Part shown: in pieces, positions 1 to 8,899 of the stretch
How positions within the stretch are numbered: the first letter of the stretch is position 1
How the letters are laid out: every line of letters begins with the position of its first letter
Origin: Pseudomonadota bacterium
GTDB lineage: Bacteria > Pseudomonadota > Gammaproteobacteria > Steroidobacterales > Steroidobacteraceae
Length of the DNA stretch: 64,000 nt
Direction: 5' to 3'
NCBI GenBank assembly: GCA_016720075.1
Contig: JADJXW010000003.1
Coordinates: 221,045 to 285,044, forward strand
Program-made: the position numbers and the translations under genes
The notes under the pieces: generated by a model
What the model saw: only the letters and a program-made list of their open reading frames with translations
What the model was told of the DNA's origin: nothing
The model's database searches: none

Positions 1-1602
1 AATCGCCGACGTCGTGCAGTACCTGACCACGCTGCGCGGCGGCACGGCGGCGCAGGTCGAACCCCGCGCTCTGCTGCACCCGGATTCGCAGCCCGGCAAC
101 TGGCTGAGCTACTCGCGCGACTACGCCAACCAGCGCCACAGCCCGCTCACGCAGATCCATTCGCGCAATGTCGACAAGCTGCAGCTGCAATGGGTGTGGC
201 AGGCGCGCTCGCTGGAGAAATTCGAGGCCACGGCGCTGGTCGTGAACGGCGTGCTCTACACCGTGCAGGCGCCGAACGACGTGGTGGCGCTCGATGCGAC
301 CACGGGGCGCATCTTCTGGACCTATTCCCACCAGCCAACACCTGCCCGCACCTGCTGCGGCCGCGTGAATCGCGGATTGGCCATCCTCGGCGACACGCTG
401 TTCATGGGCACGGTGGATGCGCACCTGCTGGCCATCGATGCGAAGAGCGGCACGCTGCTCTGGGACACCGTGGTGGCCGATGCCTCTGCGCAGTACTCCA
501 TCACGATGCCGCCACTGGTGGTGAAAGACAGGTGTACATCGGCACCGCGGGCGGCGACATGGGCATCCGGGGTTTCGTGGCCGCGTATGACGTAAAATCG
601 GGCCGGGAAGTCTGGAAGTTTCACACCATTCCCGGCCCGGGCGAACCTGGGCATGACACGTGGTCCGGGGATAGCTGGCAGAAGGGCGGCGCGGCGATCT
701 GGAATCACGGCGCGCATGACGCCGACGCCAACCTTGTCTACTTCGGCACCGGCAATCCGGCGCCCGACTGGGATGGGCGCACGCGACTGGGGGACAACCT
801 ATACAGCGACAGCGTGATCGCGCTCGACGCCGATACCGGCAAGCTCCGGTGGCATTACCAGTTCACGCCGCACGACGAACTGGACTACGACTCCACGCAG
901 GTGCCGGTGCTCGCGGACATCGACTGGAAGGGCGCGCCGCGCAAGGTGATGCTCTGGGCCAACCGCAACGGGCTCATGTATGTGCTGGATCGCATCACGG
1001 GCGAATTCCTGCTCGGCAAACCGTATGTGGAAGTGAACTGGATGGACGGCTTCGACGCGATGGGACGGCCGCAGCGCGTGCCCGGCATGGTACCCACGCC
1101 GCAGGGCACGCTGGTGCGTCCGCATGTGCATGGCGCCATCAACTGGGCGCCGCCTGCCTACAGCCCGCGCACCGGCCTTTACTACGTGGCGCACTGGGAG
1201 AACTCCGGCATCATCGCGATCGAGGGGCAGTTTCCGAAGGCCGTGGGCGTGAACACCCGCCAGACCACGATGGGCGATGTGACGCTCGAGCCCTTCCTCA
1301 ACACCGACGATGAGGCGCGCGGGGTGATCCGCGCCTACGATCCCGCCACGCTCGAGCCGGTGTGGGAATACGCGCTGGGCAACATCACCTGGGGCGGCAT
1401 GCTTTCCACCGCCGGCGATGTGGTGTTCGGCGGCGGCAAGGATGGCCACTTCGTCGCGCTCGATGCGAAGACCGGAAAACTGCTGTGGAAGGCCGCGCTG
1501 GGCGGCCAGATCAACGCCGGCGCGATGAGCTACGCGGTGAACGGCAGGCAGTACGTGGCGATCGCGGCCGGCACGGGACTGTTCGTCTTCGCGCTGCCCT
1601 GA
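1..1602 (+). CDS. PQQ-dependent alcohol dehydrogenase, 5' partial, one frameshift
   Basis: Periplasmic quinoprotein that oxidises alcohols or similar substrates with PQQ and passes electrons to cytochrome c. The gene is open at the left edge, and its first visible residues (IADVVQYLTTLRG) look like the last helix of a c-type cytochrome domain, so it is probably a fusion of cytochrome c and propeller. Propeller hallmarks are visible: adjacent cysteines in TCCGRVNRG (vicinal disulphide of the family), repeated ALDA.TG.. blade motifs, and HDELDYDSTQ, which holds the expected catalytic Asp. The frame changes near 528-531: the upstream part reads ..PPLVVKD and the downstream part resumes VYIGTAGGD. 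One missing A (GACAGGTG for GACAAGGTG) would restore VVKDKVYIG. Known: family and cofactor. Inferred: the frameshift is an assembly error, because both halves are otherwise well conserved. It is convergent with the next gene, 3 bp away. Confidence 0.88.
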   Translation, partial: NRRRRAVPDHAARRHGGAGRTPRSAAPGFAARQLAELLARLRQPAPQPAHADPFAQCRQAAAAMGVAGALAGEIRGHGAGRERRALHRAGAERRGGARCDHGAHLLDLFPPANTCPHLLRPRESRIGHPRRHAVHGHGGCAPAGHRCEERHAALGHRGGRCLCAVLHHDAATGGERQVYIGTAGGDMGIRGFVAAYDVKSGREVWKFHTIPGPGEPGHDTWSGDSWQKGGAAIWNHGAHDADANLVYFGTGNPAPDWDGRTRLGDNLYSDSVIALDADTGKLRWHYQFTPHDELDYDSTQVPVLADIDWKGAPRKVMLWANRNGLMYVLDRITGEFLLGKPYVEVNWMDGFDAMGRPQRVPGMVPTPQGTLVRPHVHGAINWAPPAYSPRTGLYYVAHWENSGIIAIEGQFPKAVGVNTRQTTMGDVTLEPFLNTDDEARGVIRAYDPATLEPVWEYALGNITWGGMLSTAGDVVFGGGKDGHFVALDAKTGKLLWKAALGGQINAGAMSYAVNGRQYVAIAAGTGLFVFALP

Positions 1603-1605
1603 GGG

Positions 1606-3110
1606 CTATTCCAGCGATCCCAGGATGCTCTGGTACTTCTCGATGTACCAGCGGTTCTCGTTGTTGTACCGCGGGATCGACACGGGCCTGATCTCGTCCC
1701 CGACTTCCCGCCACAGGCACGGGCATGTCACGCCTTCATCGGAGAGGTCATCGCCCGCCGGGCGCAGCTCCACCAGCGACACCTTCATTCGCTGGATGAC
1801 CTTGTAGAGCTTGTTCACGTTCCGGGGCCGCCGTTGTAGGCGGGCCACGGGAAGATGCCCAGCACCTTCATGTTGTCGCGGTACGCCGCGCGGATATCCG
1901 CGCGCATCTGCCCCAGCTCGATGTCGAACAGGCAGATGGCGGCTTTCATCGCGTTCAGCAGGTTGGTGGCGCCGCGCTCGAAATCCGGATCGATGCGGGC
2001 ACCGGGACAGCGGCGGACGACCATCGAATAGGTGCCATTGCCGCGCCGGTTGGTGAACTGCATGGGTCCGATGGCCGAGGCGCGCGACACGCTGTAGCGA
2101 TAGGCCTCGCCCTTCTTCAGGCCGTACTGGCTCAATACTTCGTTGAAGGCCTGTTCCCCGCTGGAACGGAAGTCACCATCGTCGGTCTGTTCGATGATGG
2201 CCAGCGTCGTGATGACCTCCGGCGGCACGATGTCGGCGAGCAGCAGGTCGGGATAGGCCCGGGAGGCAATGCCGGCGGCGCGCAGCTCGTCGACGGCCTG
2301 GCGCGCGGTGGACAGCAGGTATTCCCGCCCCCCGCTGACGAACAGCGGATCGAGCGTGTCCTGCGTAAAGGGCAGGTAGACGATCGGCTTGGCCGTGGCG
2401 ACCACGTCGCGCCACCGCTTTCTTTTCAGCAGTTTGCTGTCGAACACCGGGAACTTGCGGCCATAGACCTTCAAGGGCTCCCCGTCGCGGGTGAAGGCGA
2501 ACATCAGGCGTTCGGCGCCCGTGCCCTTCACATGCCGCGCCTGGATGCCCGGCGTGCGCACCGTGAAGGCCAGCGGCCTGCCGCCCGGCCTCCACCGCAC
2601 GGGCGGGCGCGGAATCTCGACCTGCGCGATGGACCACTCCATCTTCGCCTCGCTCCACAGCGCGAAGGCCACGGGACGGCCGCGCAGCACCTCGCGCTTG
2701 CCCTTGCCCGTGAAGGCGTACTCGAGCTTCACATCCTGGAGCAGCGCCTGCGCCTCGGCAACCAGGTCGTGGATCTGCTCGTGGCGGGCCTTGGCCTGCA
2801 CGATGACCTCGGCCAGTTCCTGCGTGGAAGGCGGGGTCTGGGTTCCTTCCGTCTCGGCCACGGCCAGCGGGACTTCGTCTTCCTCGGACTTCTCGCCGGG
2901 CTCGTTGCTGGCCACTTCCTCAGCGGAAGCTGCCGGCGCGGCCTCGGACTCCGCCTCAGGCTCTGCTTCGGAGTCGGCTGAGGAGCCCTCCTCCACGACC
3001 ATGGCCTCGTCCTCGCTCTCTTCGAGTGGCGAAGGCGGGGTGACGCAGGCGGCACACAGCAGGAAGGACAGGATGCAGAGGGACTGGATTGCGTTGCGGA
3101 GGACCATCAT
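1606..3110 (-). CDS. transglycosylase-like (SLT fold) lipoprotein, one frameshift
   Basis: Start chosen at the ATG giving MMVLRNAIQSL..LLCAACVTPP, a signal peptide with a lipobox (LCAAC), so the protein is a predicted lipoprotein. A long acidic, Ala/Glu/Ser-rich linker (about residues 25-90) is followed by a coiled-coil-like segment and a C-terminal domain with lytic transglycosylase features: a likely catalytic Glu in IIEQTDDGDF, SAIGPMQFT, and the PAYNGGP motif near the end. After PAYNGGP the frame breaks at about 1820-1827. One missing C (CCCCGGAACG for CCCCGGCAACG) would give YNGGPGNVNKLYKVI and continue to a stop at 1606; repaired length is about 501 residues. Likely role: peptidoglycan cleavage at the envelope. 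The family is inferred from motifs only; the substrate is unknown. Confidence 0.72.
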
Positions 3111-3202
3111 GAAGGTCGAACCCTGCCACGATCCACTCACCTCGCGCAACGCCGCTCATCGCGCCTCGTGACGTGGTGAACGCAATGCCGGCGCGCTGCC
3201 TC

Positions 3203-3926
3203 TCAGGGTTTGAGCGTGGCGGCGATCCGCCGGATCTCTTCGGGCGTGTGCTCACCGGCCAGCGGCGTGCCCGGCATCAGGAATCTGCCCATGTCGAGCC
3301 TGCCGACCAGCACGGGTTCGAATCCGATGTCCCGGATCAGTGACGAGGCCACTTCCACGGCGGCTTGGTCATCACTTGCGATGGGCATGCCAACCTTTCC
3401 GGGCGTCTGGTGCATGACACCCATGCGCGCCGCACCAACGGCGTTGAAGGCCCGCACGATGCGCGCCCCTGGCAGCAGCCGGGCCGAGACAGCCCCCGCG
3501 CCCTGCGCGCGCGCCTCATCGGCGATGGCGCCATCGCGCTGCGGAAACGGATTGCAGGCGTCGATCAGCACCTTGCCCTGCAGCGCGGCGCCCAGCGACC
3601 GGCCCAGTTCCGGCAGCGCACCATAGGGCACCGCGAACACCAGCACGTCGGCGAAGGCGGCCGCTTCCTGCGGTGTGCCGGCACGCGCGCCCGAACCCAC
3701 CTGCGCGGCGAGTTTGCGGTCTGCCTCAATGTCCCGGGACGAGAACATGACCTGGTAGCCCTTGCTGGCCCACACGCGGCCGAGGTTGCTGCCCACGTTG
3801 CCGGAGCCGATCAGGCCGATCTTCGGCTTGCTCGTGGATGCGGGCTGCGCGGACATCACGGACAGCGGCGGGCAAGGCGATCGATGCCAGCAACACTGTC
3901 TTGACGACGATGCGACGGATGTTCAT
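3203..3926 (-). CDS. exported NADP oxidoreductase (F420-dependent-reductase-like Rossmann protein), signal peptide out of frame
   Basis: The main frame (from an ATG at about 3859) begins with a Rossmann motif, KIGLIGSGNVGSNLG, followed by FSSRD, where the NADP phosphate is usually bound in this family, and VFAVPYGA. This matches the NADP oxidoreductase/coenzyme F420-dependent family, many proteobacterial members of which are exported. Just upstream, an ATG at 3926 with a good ribosome site (GGGGAG, 7 nt away) encodes a signal peptide, MNIRRIVVKTVLLASIALP, that is one base out of frame with the body. I read this as one gene with a +1 base (or -2) error near 3857-3870. The electron acceptor or substrate is not known; the neighbour is a DoxX-like membrane protein, a common pairing for redox or stress functions. 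A cytosolic protein starting at 3859 is the alternative. Confidence 0.68.
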
Positions 3927-4406
3927 GGTGATCTCCCCAGCAGTTGATTGTGGCACATAGGCGCGAAACGCGGCATCCCGCAGGAACAGCGATGCCCACA
4001 GGAACACGCCCAGGTAGATGCCGAACAGGGTGTGGCTGGCGAGCGGACTGCCGGCCCGCAGGTGGCTGGCCACGGTGCCACCCAGCAATGCCGTGAACAG
4101 CACCGCGCCCAGCAACGCGGTGCGCGGCCACAGGAACAGCAGCAGCAACGCCAGTTCCAGCATGCCAAGCTCGACCAGATAGGTACTTGGCCATCCAATG
4201 GCCGTCAGGGAAGCCACGGCCACCTCGGCCCCCATCAGCTTGGGCGCCACCGAGGCCGGCAACAGGAAGAATGTGATCAGCGCGGCAAGAACCCAACCAG
4301 CCCTCCTCGGCTCCCTTTGGGTCCGTAACGGTACGAAATACGATGCCAGGATGAGAATGCCTGCAATCGGGGTCGCCGTGCTGGTTCTTGGCGGCTGTGC
4401 GTCCAC
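3927..4406 (-). CDS. DoxX-like four-helix membrane protein
   Basis: About 125 residues form four hydrophobic helices: WVLAALITFFLLPASVAPKLMG, YLVELGMLELALLLLFLWP, ALLGAVLFTALLGGTVA and TLFGIYLGVFLWASLFL. The pattern APKL at the end of helix 1 and the charged RDA(A)FRAYVP tail are typical of the DoxX-like family. Neither end is clean. The only in-frame start is a GTG at 4406 that overlaps the divergent lipoprotein gene, although an AGGAGG ribosome site lies at about 4303 just before helix 1. At the 3' end the frame runs into the signal-peptide ATG of the next gene without a stop. Both problems could come from small indels. Likely co-transcribed with the exported oxidoreductase downstream; function unknown. 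Confidence 0.6.
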
Positions 4407-5466
4407 ACGTCACGAGGCAAAACCCGAGGTGGCGCTCCAGCCGCAAGCCACGAGCGCCGAGGCCGTGGTCGCGGCCGCCGCACCACCCGCACCCAAGCCA
4501 GTCCTCCAGCGCTATCGTCCCGCCGACCGCTCCGTGCGCGACATTCGCGAGCAGAGCGCGGCAACGGCACCGCCGTTGGATTTCGGGCAGCGACTGGATC
4601 ACTCGCACGATCAACTGTACGCCTGGATGCAGGGCATCGTCGACGCCACGGACCGCGGCCTTGCCTCTGACAACCGCCAGGTTCAGCCGGTGCCTGCCGC
4701 GCCGTTTCGCATCGGCCTTTCGCTGGAAACGATTGACCGCAGCGGTGGCCCCCGCCTCAAGCTGGAAGGGGAGCTGGAAATGGCCCTGCAGCTGCCCAAC
4801 ACGAGAAGTCGGCTGCGAATATTCATCACCAGCGACGATCCAGATGAGTCGCCGCGCGGTCCCGGACAAAAGGCCTACCTGAGCGCCGGCCTGCGCCGCG
4901 AACTGCTGCGCGACGTGAATTTCGACCTGGGCATCAGGCTCGACGCGCCACCGGTGGCCTTCTCGTCGATCAAGTGGTCGCGTGAGATTCCCCTTGGCGG
5001 CCTCAGCTTCTACCCGCTGGCCAAGGTGTTCGTGGAATCCGGTCGCGGATTCGGCGCCTCCGTCGCCGCCACGTTCGATCACTGGTCAGGCCGCACGCTG
5101 CTGCGATCTTCCACCTATGCTCGATGGATTGCCGACGGGGACCGCAAGGACTGGTCGCAGTCACTGGTGTTTGCGCGAGCGCATGAACTGATCGTCCCCG
5201 ACCGCTATGGATCGTATCTGCGCGCCAATGACATCGGCCGCGGCTGGGGCGTGAGACTGATGGCCAGCGGCGAGGATTCGAGGCGCGTGTCCTACTATGA
5301 ATCCGGCATGTTCTACCGCCGCCGCACCTCGAACCGCTGGCTCTACTGGTTCGTCGAGCCCCTGATCCGCTGGGACAGGCAGTACGGCTGGAGCACGGAC
5401 CCGGGCATCCGCGTTGGCCTCGACGCGCTGTTCTGGGACCTGGCGCGCCCGGCGCAGCGGCGCTGA
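4351..5466 (+). CDS. outer-membrane-type lipoprotein of unknown function
   Basis: A 371-residue protein. The ATG at 4351 was chosen because it starts a signal peptide with a lipobox (VLVLGGCAS). An Ala/Pro-rich linker (about residues 25-65) leads to a region rich in alternating polar/hydrophobic beta strands with many aromatic residues (for example RWLYWFVEPLIRWD near the C-terminus), which suggests a small beta-barrel or beta-sandwich at the outer membrane. I do not recognise a named family. It is transcribed divergently from the DoxX-like gene. A 110-bp gap plus a long hairpin separates it from the cytochrome c' gene downstream. Confidence 0.7.
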   Translation: MRMPAIGVAVLVLGGCASTRHEAKPEVALQPQATSAEAVVAAAAPPAPKPVLQRYRPADRSVRDIREQSAATAPPLDFGQRLDHSHDQLYAWMQGIVDATDRGLASDNRQVQPVPAAPFRIGLSLETIDRSGGPRLKLEGELEMALQLPNTRSRLRIFITSDDPDESPRGPGQKAYLSAGLRRELLRDVNFDLGIRLDAPPVAFSSIKWSREIPLGGLSFYPLAKVFVESGRGFGASVAATFDHWSGRTLLRSSTYARWIADGDRKDWSQSLVFARAHELIVPDRYGSYLRANDIGRGWGVRLMASGEDSRRVSYYESGMFYRRRTSNRWLYWFVEPLIRWDRQYGWSTDPGIRVGLDALFWDLARPAQRR

Positions 5467-5576
5467 ACGCCGGCATTTCGCCCCTGCGCGCCCGATCGAA
5501 ACGAGAATCGCTCTTGGGGGCGCACGATAAGTTGCCTGCCGGGCCCGCCATCCGGACAATTCATGCCCTGTTCAGT

Positions 5577-5618
5577 CAGTCGCCGCGAAAATGACTGCAA
5601 CTTTCGAGGTGGCGACTG
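5577..5618. other. two-stage hairpin in the cytochrome c' leader
   Basis: CAGTCGCC (5577-5584) pairs with GGCGACTG (5611-5618), and inside it CGAAA (5586-5590) pairs with TTTCG (5602-5606). It ends 46 bp before the cytochrome c' ATG. There is no T-run after it, so it is not a standard terminator; it may be an mRNA leader structure or an operator. Confidence 0.4.
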
Positions 5619-5664
5619 GTCCACGAATTCAAGGAACCGCGAGCGTGCGGATTTGGGAGTGAAG

Positions 5665-6153
5665 ATGAAACGACTGAATCGTCTGGGTTGGGTGGTGGTG
5701 GCGGTTTCTGCATCCGCCCTCGCCGTGGCGCAGGTTGCGATCAAGCCCGCCAAGTCGGCTGCTGAAGCCAAGACCGCCATCGAAACGCGGCAGGCTCTCT
5801 TCAAGGACATCAAGAAGGCCTACGAGCCGATGATCGCCATGATGAAGAACCAGCAGCCGTTCGACGCGGCCGTCATCGCGACCAATGCCGCCCGCATCCA
5901 GGAACTGTCGGTGAAGATTCCCGAAGCGTTCGCGGTGGACACCCGCGCGTTCAAGGAAACCAAGACCGAGGCACAGGACCGCGTCTGGCTGAGCCAGGTG
6001 GAGTTCAAGGCCAAGACCGATGCCACGGTACAGGCCGCGGGCAACCTGGCTGCTGCCGCCAAGACCGGCGACAAGGCCTCGACGATGAAGGCCATCCCCG
6101 CCATGGGCAAGACCTGCGGCGGCTGCCACGACATCTTCAAGTTCAAGGAATAA
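5665..6153 (+). CDS. cytochrome c' (c-type cytochrome, C-terminal haem)
   Basis: A 162-residue protein. The ATG at 5665 has a ribosome site (GGGAG) 6-8 nt upstream and opens a signal peptide ending near AVAQ. The body is predicted all-helical, with the single haem-binding motif CGGCH at residues 151-155, close to the C-terminus, which is the arrangement of the cytochrome c'/c-556 four-helix-bundle family. Acts in the periplasm after haem attachment by the cytochrome c maturation machinery. Members bind NO or serve as electron carriers; which applies here cannot be told. It is followed directly by a strong terminator, so it is the last or only gene of its transcript. Confidence 0.9.
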   Translation: MKRLNRLGWVVVAVSASALAVAQVAIKPAKSAAEAKTAIETRQALFKDIKKAYEPMIAMMKNQQPFDAAVIATNAARIQELSVKIPEAFAVDTRAFKETKTEAQDRVWLSQVEFKAKTDATVQAAGNLAAAAKTGDKASTMKAIPAMGKTCGGCHDIFKFKE

Positions 6154-6168
6154 CGGGGTCGATCCCGC

Positions 6169-6211
6169 AGCGGCGGCACCCTTTTGCGGGGTGACCGCCG
6201 CTTTTCTTTTT
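6169..6211 (+). terminator. rho-independent terminator of the cytochrome c' gene
   Basis: AGCGGCGG (6169-6176) pairs with CCGCCGCT (6195-6202) and CACCC with GGGTG inside it, with one bulged A. It is followed by a T-rich tail, TTTTCTTTTT. It lies 15 bp after the stop codon. Confidence 0.85.
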
Positions 6212-6216
6212 GGGGA

Positions 6217-6915
6217 TCACCAGGGCAGGCGCTGCCCGTCGTAGGCGAAGAAGCCGCCACTGTCCGGCGGCGCCAGCCCATCCATCACCTTCAGGATTTC
6301 GGTCGCGGCCACGTCCGGTTCACGCCCGATCTGGCTGCCGTTGAAGGGCGCTGACAGCGCCGAGTTCACCGTACCCGGATGCAGCGCGCAGAGCACGGCC
6401 TTCGGATGCGTGCGCGCCACTTCGATGGCGGCTGTCTTCACCACCATGTTCAGCGCGGCCTTCGACGCCCGATAGCTGTACCAGCCACCGAGGCGGTTGT
6501 CGCCGATGCTGCCCACCTTGGCCGACAGCGTCGCGAAGACGCTGTGCTCGCGGCGCGCCAGCAGCGGCGAGAAATGCGCCAGCACCATCGCGGGTCCCAT
6601 CGTGTTGGCGCGGAACACAGTCTGCATGTGCGCGTAGTTCATTTCGGCCAGGCGGCGCTCGGGCATGCCGTGCGCGCCATGCAGGATGCCCGCGGCGTTG
6701 ACGATGCAGTGCAGCGGACCCGGAATGAACAGCCGGTCGGCCGCGGCAGCGATGGATTCTTCCTTGTCGAAATCCACCGGAGGTTGCGAGGTGCGGCTGA
6801 GCTCAAGCACCTGCGCGCAGCGAGGATCGCTGCGCAGTTGTCGCGCGATGGCGGACCCGATGGCGCCGGTGGCGCCGATGACCAGGGCTCGGTAGCCCTC
6901 TGGCAGGCTATTCAC
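6217..6915 (-). CDS. short-chain dehydrogenase/reductase (C-factor-like SDR)
   Basis: Classical SDR: the nucleotide-binding glycine motif is ALVIGATGAIG, then NAAG, a Ser position in TLSAKVGS, and the catalytic YSYRASK (YxxxK). NAD(P)H-dependent; the substrate is unknown. The start is placed at GTG 6915 because GGAGG sits 8 nt before it; the GTG at 6924 would overlap that ribosome site. The upstream 15-bp near-palindrome at 6968 recurs at a similar distance before the TIGR01777 epimerase, which suggests shared control. SDR plus epimerase pairs of this type are often part of light/oxidative-stress regulons, but that is only context. Confidence 0.88.
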   Translation of the reverse strand: MNSLPEGYRALVIGATGAIGSAIARQLRSDPRCAQVLELSRTSQPPVDFDKEESIAAAADRLFIPGPLHCIVNAAGILHGAHGMPERRLAEMNYAHMQTVFRANTMGPAMVLAHFSPLLARREHSVFATLSAKVGSIGDNRLGGWYSYRASKAALNMVVKTAAIEVARTHPKAVLCALHPGTVNSALSAPFNGSQIGREPDVAATEILKVMDGLAPPDSGGFFAYDGQRLPW

Positions 6916-6967
6916 TGGATGCACCTCCGTGAACGCGTGCAGTGTGCGCCTTCATCGCACAACGCCG

Positions 6968-6982
6968 GTAACAACTTGTATC
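6968..6982. promoter_or_regulatory. 15-bp near-palindrome, copy 1 (candidate shared operator)
   Basis: GTAACAACTTGTATC, an imperfect inverted repeat (GnnACAAnTTGTnnC on the other strand), 52 bp upstream of the SDR start codon. A copy differing at only two positions lies at 7971-7985 upstream of the epimerase. Confidence 0.5.
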
Positions 6983-7058
6983 CCGCCTATTGCCCTTTTG
7001 GGTATCGCAGGCCGGTTCCGACGCCTCCATCCGGCGCGAAGCGGTTCAGCCCGCAATC

Positions 7059-7925
7059 TCAGTGCTTCAGCAGATCGTCCAGCGCATCGCGCAGTTCTGG
7101 ATGCCGGAACAGGAACCCAGCCTGCACGGCGCGTGACGGCTGCACGTACTGACCATCCACCAGCAACTGGGACATCTCGCCCAGCGCCAGCCTCACTGGC
7201 CGGACCGGAACGCGCAGCCAGAGCGGCCGCCGCAGCACGTTGCACAGGACCTGCTGGAACTCGCGCTGCGATACCAGTCCGGGCGCCACCGCGTTCAACG
7301 GCCCCTCGATCTGGTTCTCCAGCGCCCACTGGATGATGCCAACGGCATCGTCGATGTGAAGCCACGGGAAACCCTGCCGCCCGGATCCCATCACGGCGGC
7401 AATCCCCAGCCGGGCTGGTCGGACGAACGCAGGCAGCGCACCGCCATCGCTGCCGAGCACCACGCCAAAACGGGGCAGCACGCAGCGCACACCCAATGCG
7501 CTGCAGCGCTGCGCCGCCTCTTCCCACAGCCGGCAGATCTCGGACTGGAACACCGGCTGCGGGCCGGTCGCTTCATCCAGCCGTTCTTCTCCACGCACAC
7601 CGTAGAAGCCCACTGCGCTGGCGCTGACCAGCACGGCGGGGCGCCGCGTACGCTGCGCCATCCACTGCACCAGTTTCGTGGTGGTGCCGATGCGGGATTC
7701 CATCAGCACGCGGCGACGGTGCTTTGTCCAGGGAGGACCCAGGATGCGCGCGCCGGCGAGATTGACCACGGCGTCGACAGTCTCATCGGGAAGCTCGTCG
7801 CGGTGGCGCCAGACAATGACCTTCCAGCCGCGGGACTGCAGTATCGGGCAGAGGTGCCGACCGATGAAGCCGGTGCCGCCGGTAACCAGTACTGTTCGGG
7901 ATTTTGTTGGCTCGGCGGTATTCAC
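7059..7925 (-). CDS. TIGR01777 family NAD-dependent epimerase (YfcH/SDR39U1-like)
   Basis: A 288-residue extended SDR. The N-terminus has VLVTGGTGFIGRHL, followed by VVNLAGARI, SASAVGFYG and LPRFGVVLG, the signature string of TIGR01777/YfcH proteins, and the usual C-terminal DUF1731-like segment (RPVRLALGEMSQLLVDGQYV). The start is a GTG at 7925, with a sequence around it (CCAGTGAATA) that matches the start of the neighbouring SDR. The physiological substrate of the family is not established. It shares the 15-bp upstream motif with the SDR. The region 6983-7058 between the two genes shows nothing else. Confidence 0.92.
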   Translation of the reverse strand: MNTAEPTKSRTVLVTGGTGFIGRHLCPILQSRGWKVIVWRHRDELPDETVDAVVNLAGARILGPPWTKHRRRVLMESRIGTTTKLVQWMAQRTRRPAVLVSASAVGFYGVRGEERLDEATGPQPVFQSEICRLWEEAAQRCSALGVRCVLPRFGVVLGSDGGALPAFVRPARLGIAAVMGSGRQGFPWLHIDDAVGIIQWALENQIEGPLNAVAPGLVSQREFQQVLCNVLRRPLWLRVPVRPVRLALGEMSQLLVDGQYVQPSRAVQAGFLFRHPELRDALDDLLKH

Positions 7926-7970
7926 TGGTGCATCTTCGCAGTCTTGTCGCGCCGTCGCGCGCCCGGATCA

Positions 7971-7985
7971 GTAACAGTTTGTATC
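7971..7985. promoter_or_regulatory. 15-bp near-palindrome, copy 2 (candidate shared operator)
   Basis: GTAACAGTTTGTATC lies in the 99-bp divergent gap between the epimerase (46 bp to its GTG) and the pirin gene (40 bp to its ATG). It could therefore control both. It is near-identical to 6968-6982. Confidence 0.5.
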
Positions 7986-8024
7986 GATTCGTTGCTACGC
8001 TGGGATGGCACACAGGCAGGCCGC

Positions 8025-8891
8025 ATGATCGACTTCATCATTTCGCAGCGCCGACGGGACCTGGGCGGATTCGAGGTCGGACGGGTGCTGCCGTTCGGCC
8101 CGCGCCAGATGGTGGGGCCCTATATCTTCTTCGACCGCATCGGACCCAAGCAGCTGGCGCCAGGGCTGCCACGGGAAGCCGATGTACGTCCCCACCCGCA
8201 CATTGGCCTGTCCACCATCACCTACCTGTTTGACGGGCAGATCATGCATCGCGACAGCCTGGGGTTCGGGCAGTCGATCGACGCGGGCGAGGTGAACTGG
8301 ATGACCGCTGGCCGCGGCATCACGCATTCAGAACGGTTCGAGCAGTTGCGCGCTCACGGCGGCAAGCTTGACGGCATCCAGGCGTGGGTTGCGTTGCCGG
8401 TAGAGCGCGAGGAGAAGGATCCGGGCTTCTGGCACTACCCCAGGCAGTCGCTGCCGCGGTTCAGCGAAGGCGGCGCCACCGGATGCCTGATCGCCGGACG
8501 CCTGGCGGGCTTGGAATCGCCGGTGGCCGTCGACTCGCCGCAGTTCTATGTGCACTGGCAACTGGGCGCCGGCGCCAGGGTTTCGCTGCCCGCGGAATAC
8601 AGCGAGCGCGCGGTCTATGTGGCCAGTGGCGCGGTGGAGATCGGCGACGTGGAGGTGGCTGCGGGCAACATGGCGGTGCTGCGCGCTGGTGCGGCGATCA
8701 CGCTGGCGGCGACTGCAGATGCAGTGATGATGGCGCTTGGAGGAGAGCCGGTGGGGCCTCGATTCATCGACTGGAACTTCGTGTCCTCATCGAAGGAACG
8801 CATCGAGCAGGCGCGCGCCGACTGGGCCGCCGGCCGGATGAAGCTGCCGGACCTGGACCACGACGAATTCATACCGCTGCCCCCGCGCTAG
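8025..8891 (+). CDS. pirin family bicupin protein
   Basis: A 288-residue protein with the N-terminal pirin cupin: GPYIFFDRIGP, RPHPHIGLSTITYLFDG (two metal-ligand histidines in HPH), the HRDSLG turn and GRGITHSE (remaining His/Glu ligands). A second, degenerate cupin follows (about residues 170-240), then the family C-terminal stretch GEPVGPRFIDWNFVSSS. Pirins are iron-binding proteins; some degrade flavonoids such as quercetin. The role here is unknown. Start ATG 8025 matches the usual family N-terminus. The stop is 8 bp before the flavin reductase gene, so the two are probably co-transcribed. Confidence 0.93.
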   Translation: MIDFIISQRRRDLGGFEVGRVLPFGPRQMVGPYIFFDRIGPKQLAPGLPREADVRPHPHIGLSTITYLFDGQIMHRDSLGFGQSIDAGEVNWMTAGRGITHSERFEQLRAHGGKLDGIQAWVALPVEREEKDPGFWHYPRQSLPRFSEGGATGCLIAGRLAGLESPVAVDSPQFYVHWQLGAGARVSLPAEYSERAVYVASGAVEIGDVEVAAGNMAVLRAGAAITLAATADAVMMALGGEPVGPRFIDWNFVSSSKERIEQARADWAAGRMKLPDLDHDEFIPLPPR

Positions 8892-8899
8892 GATTGCGG

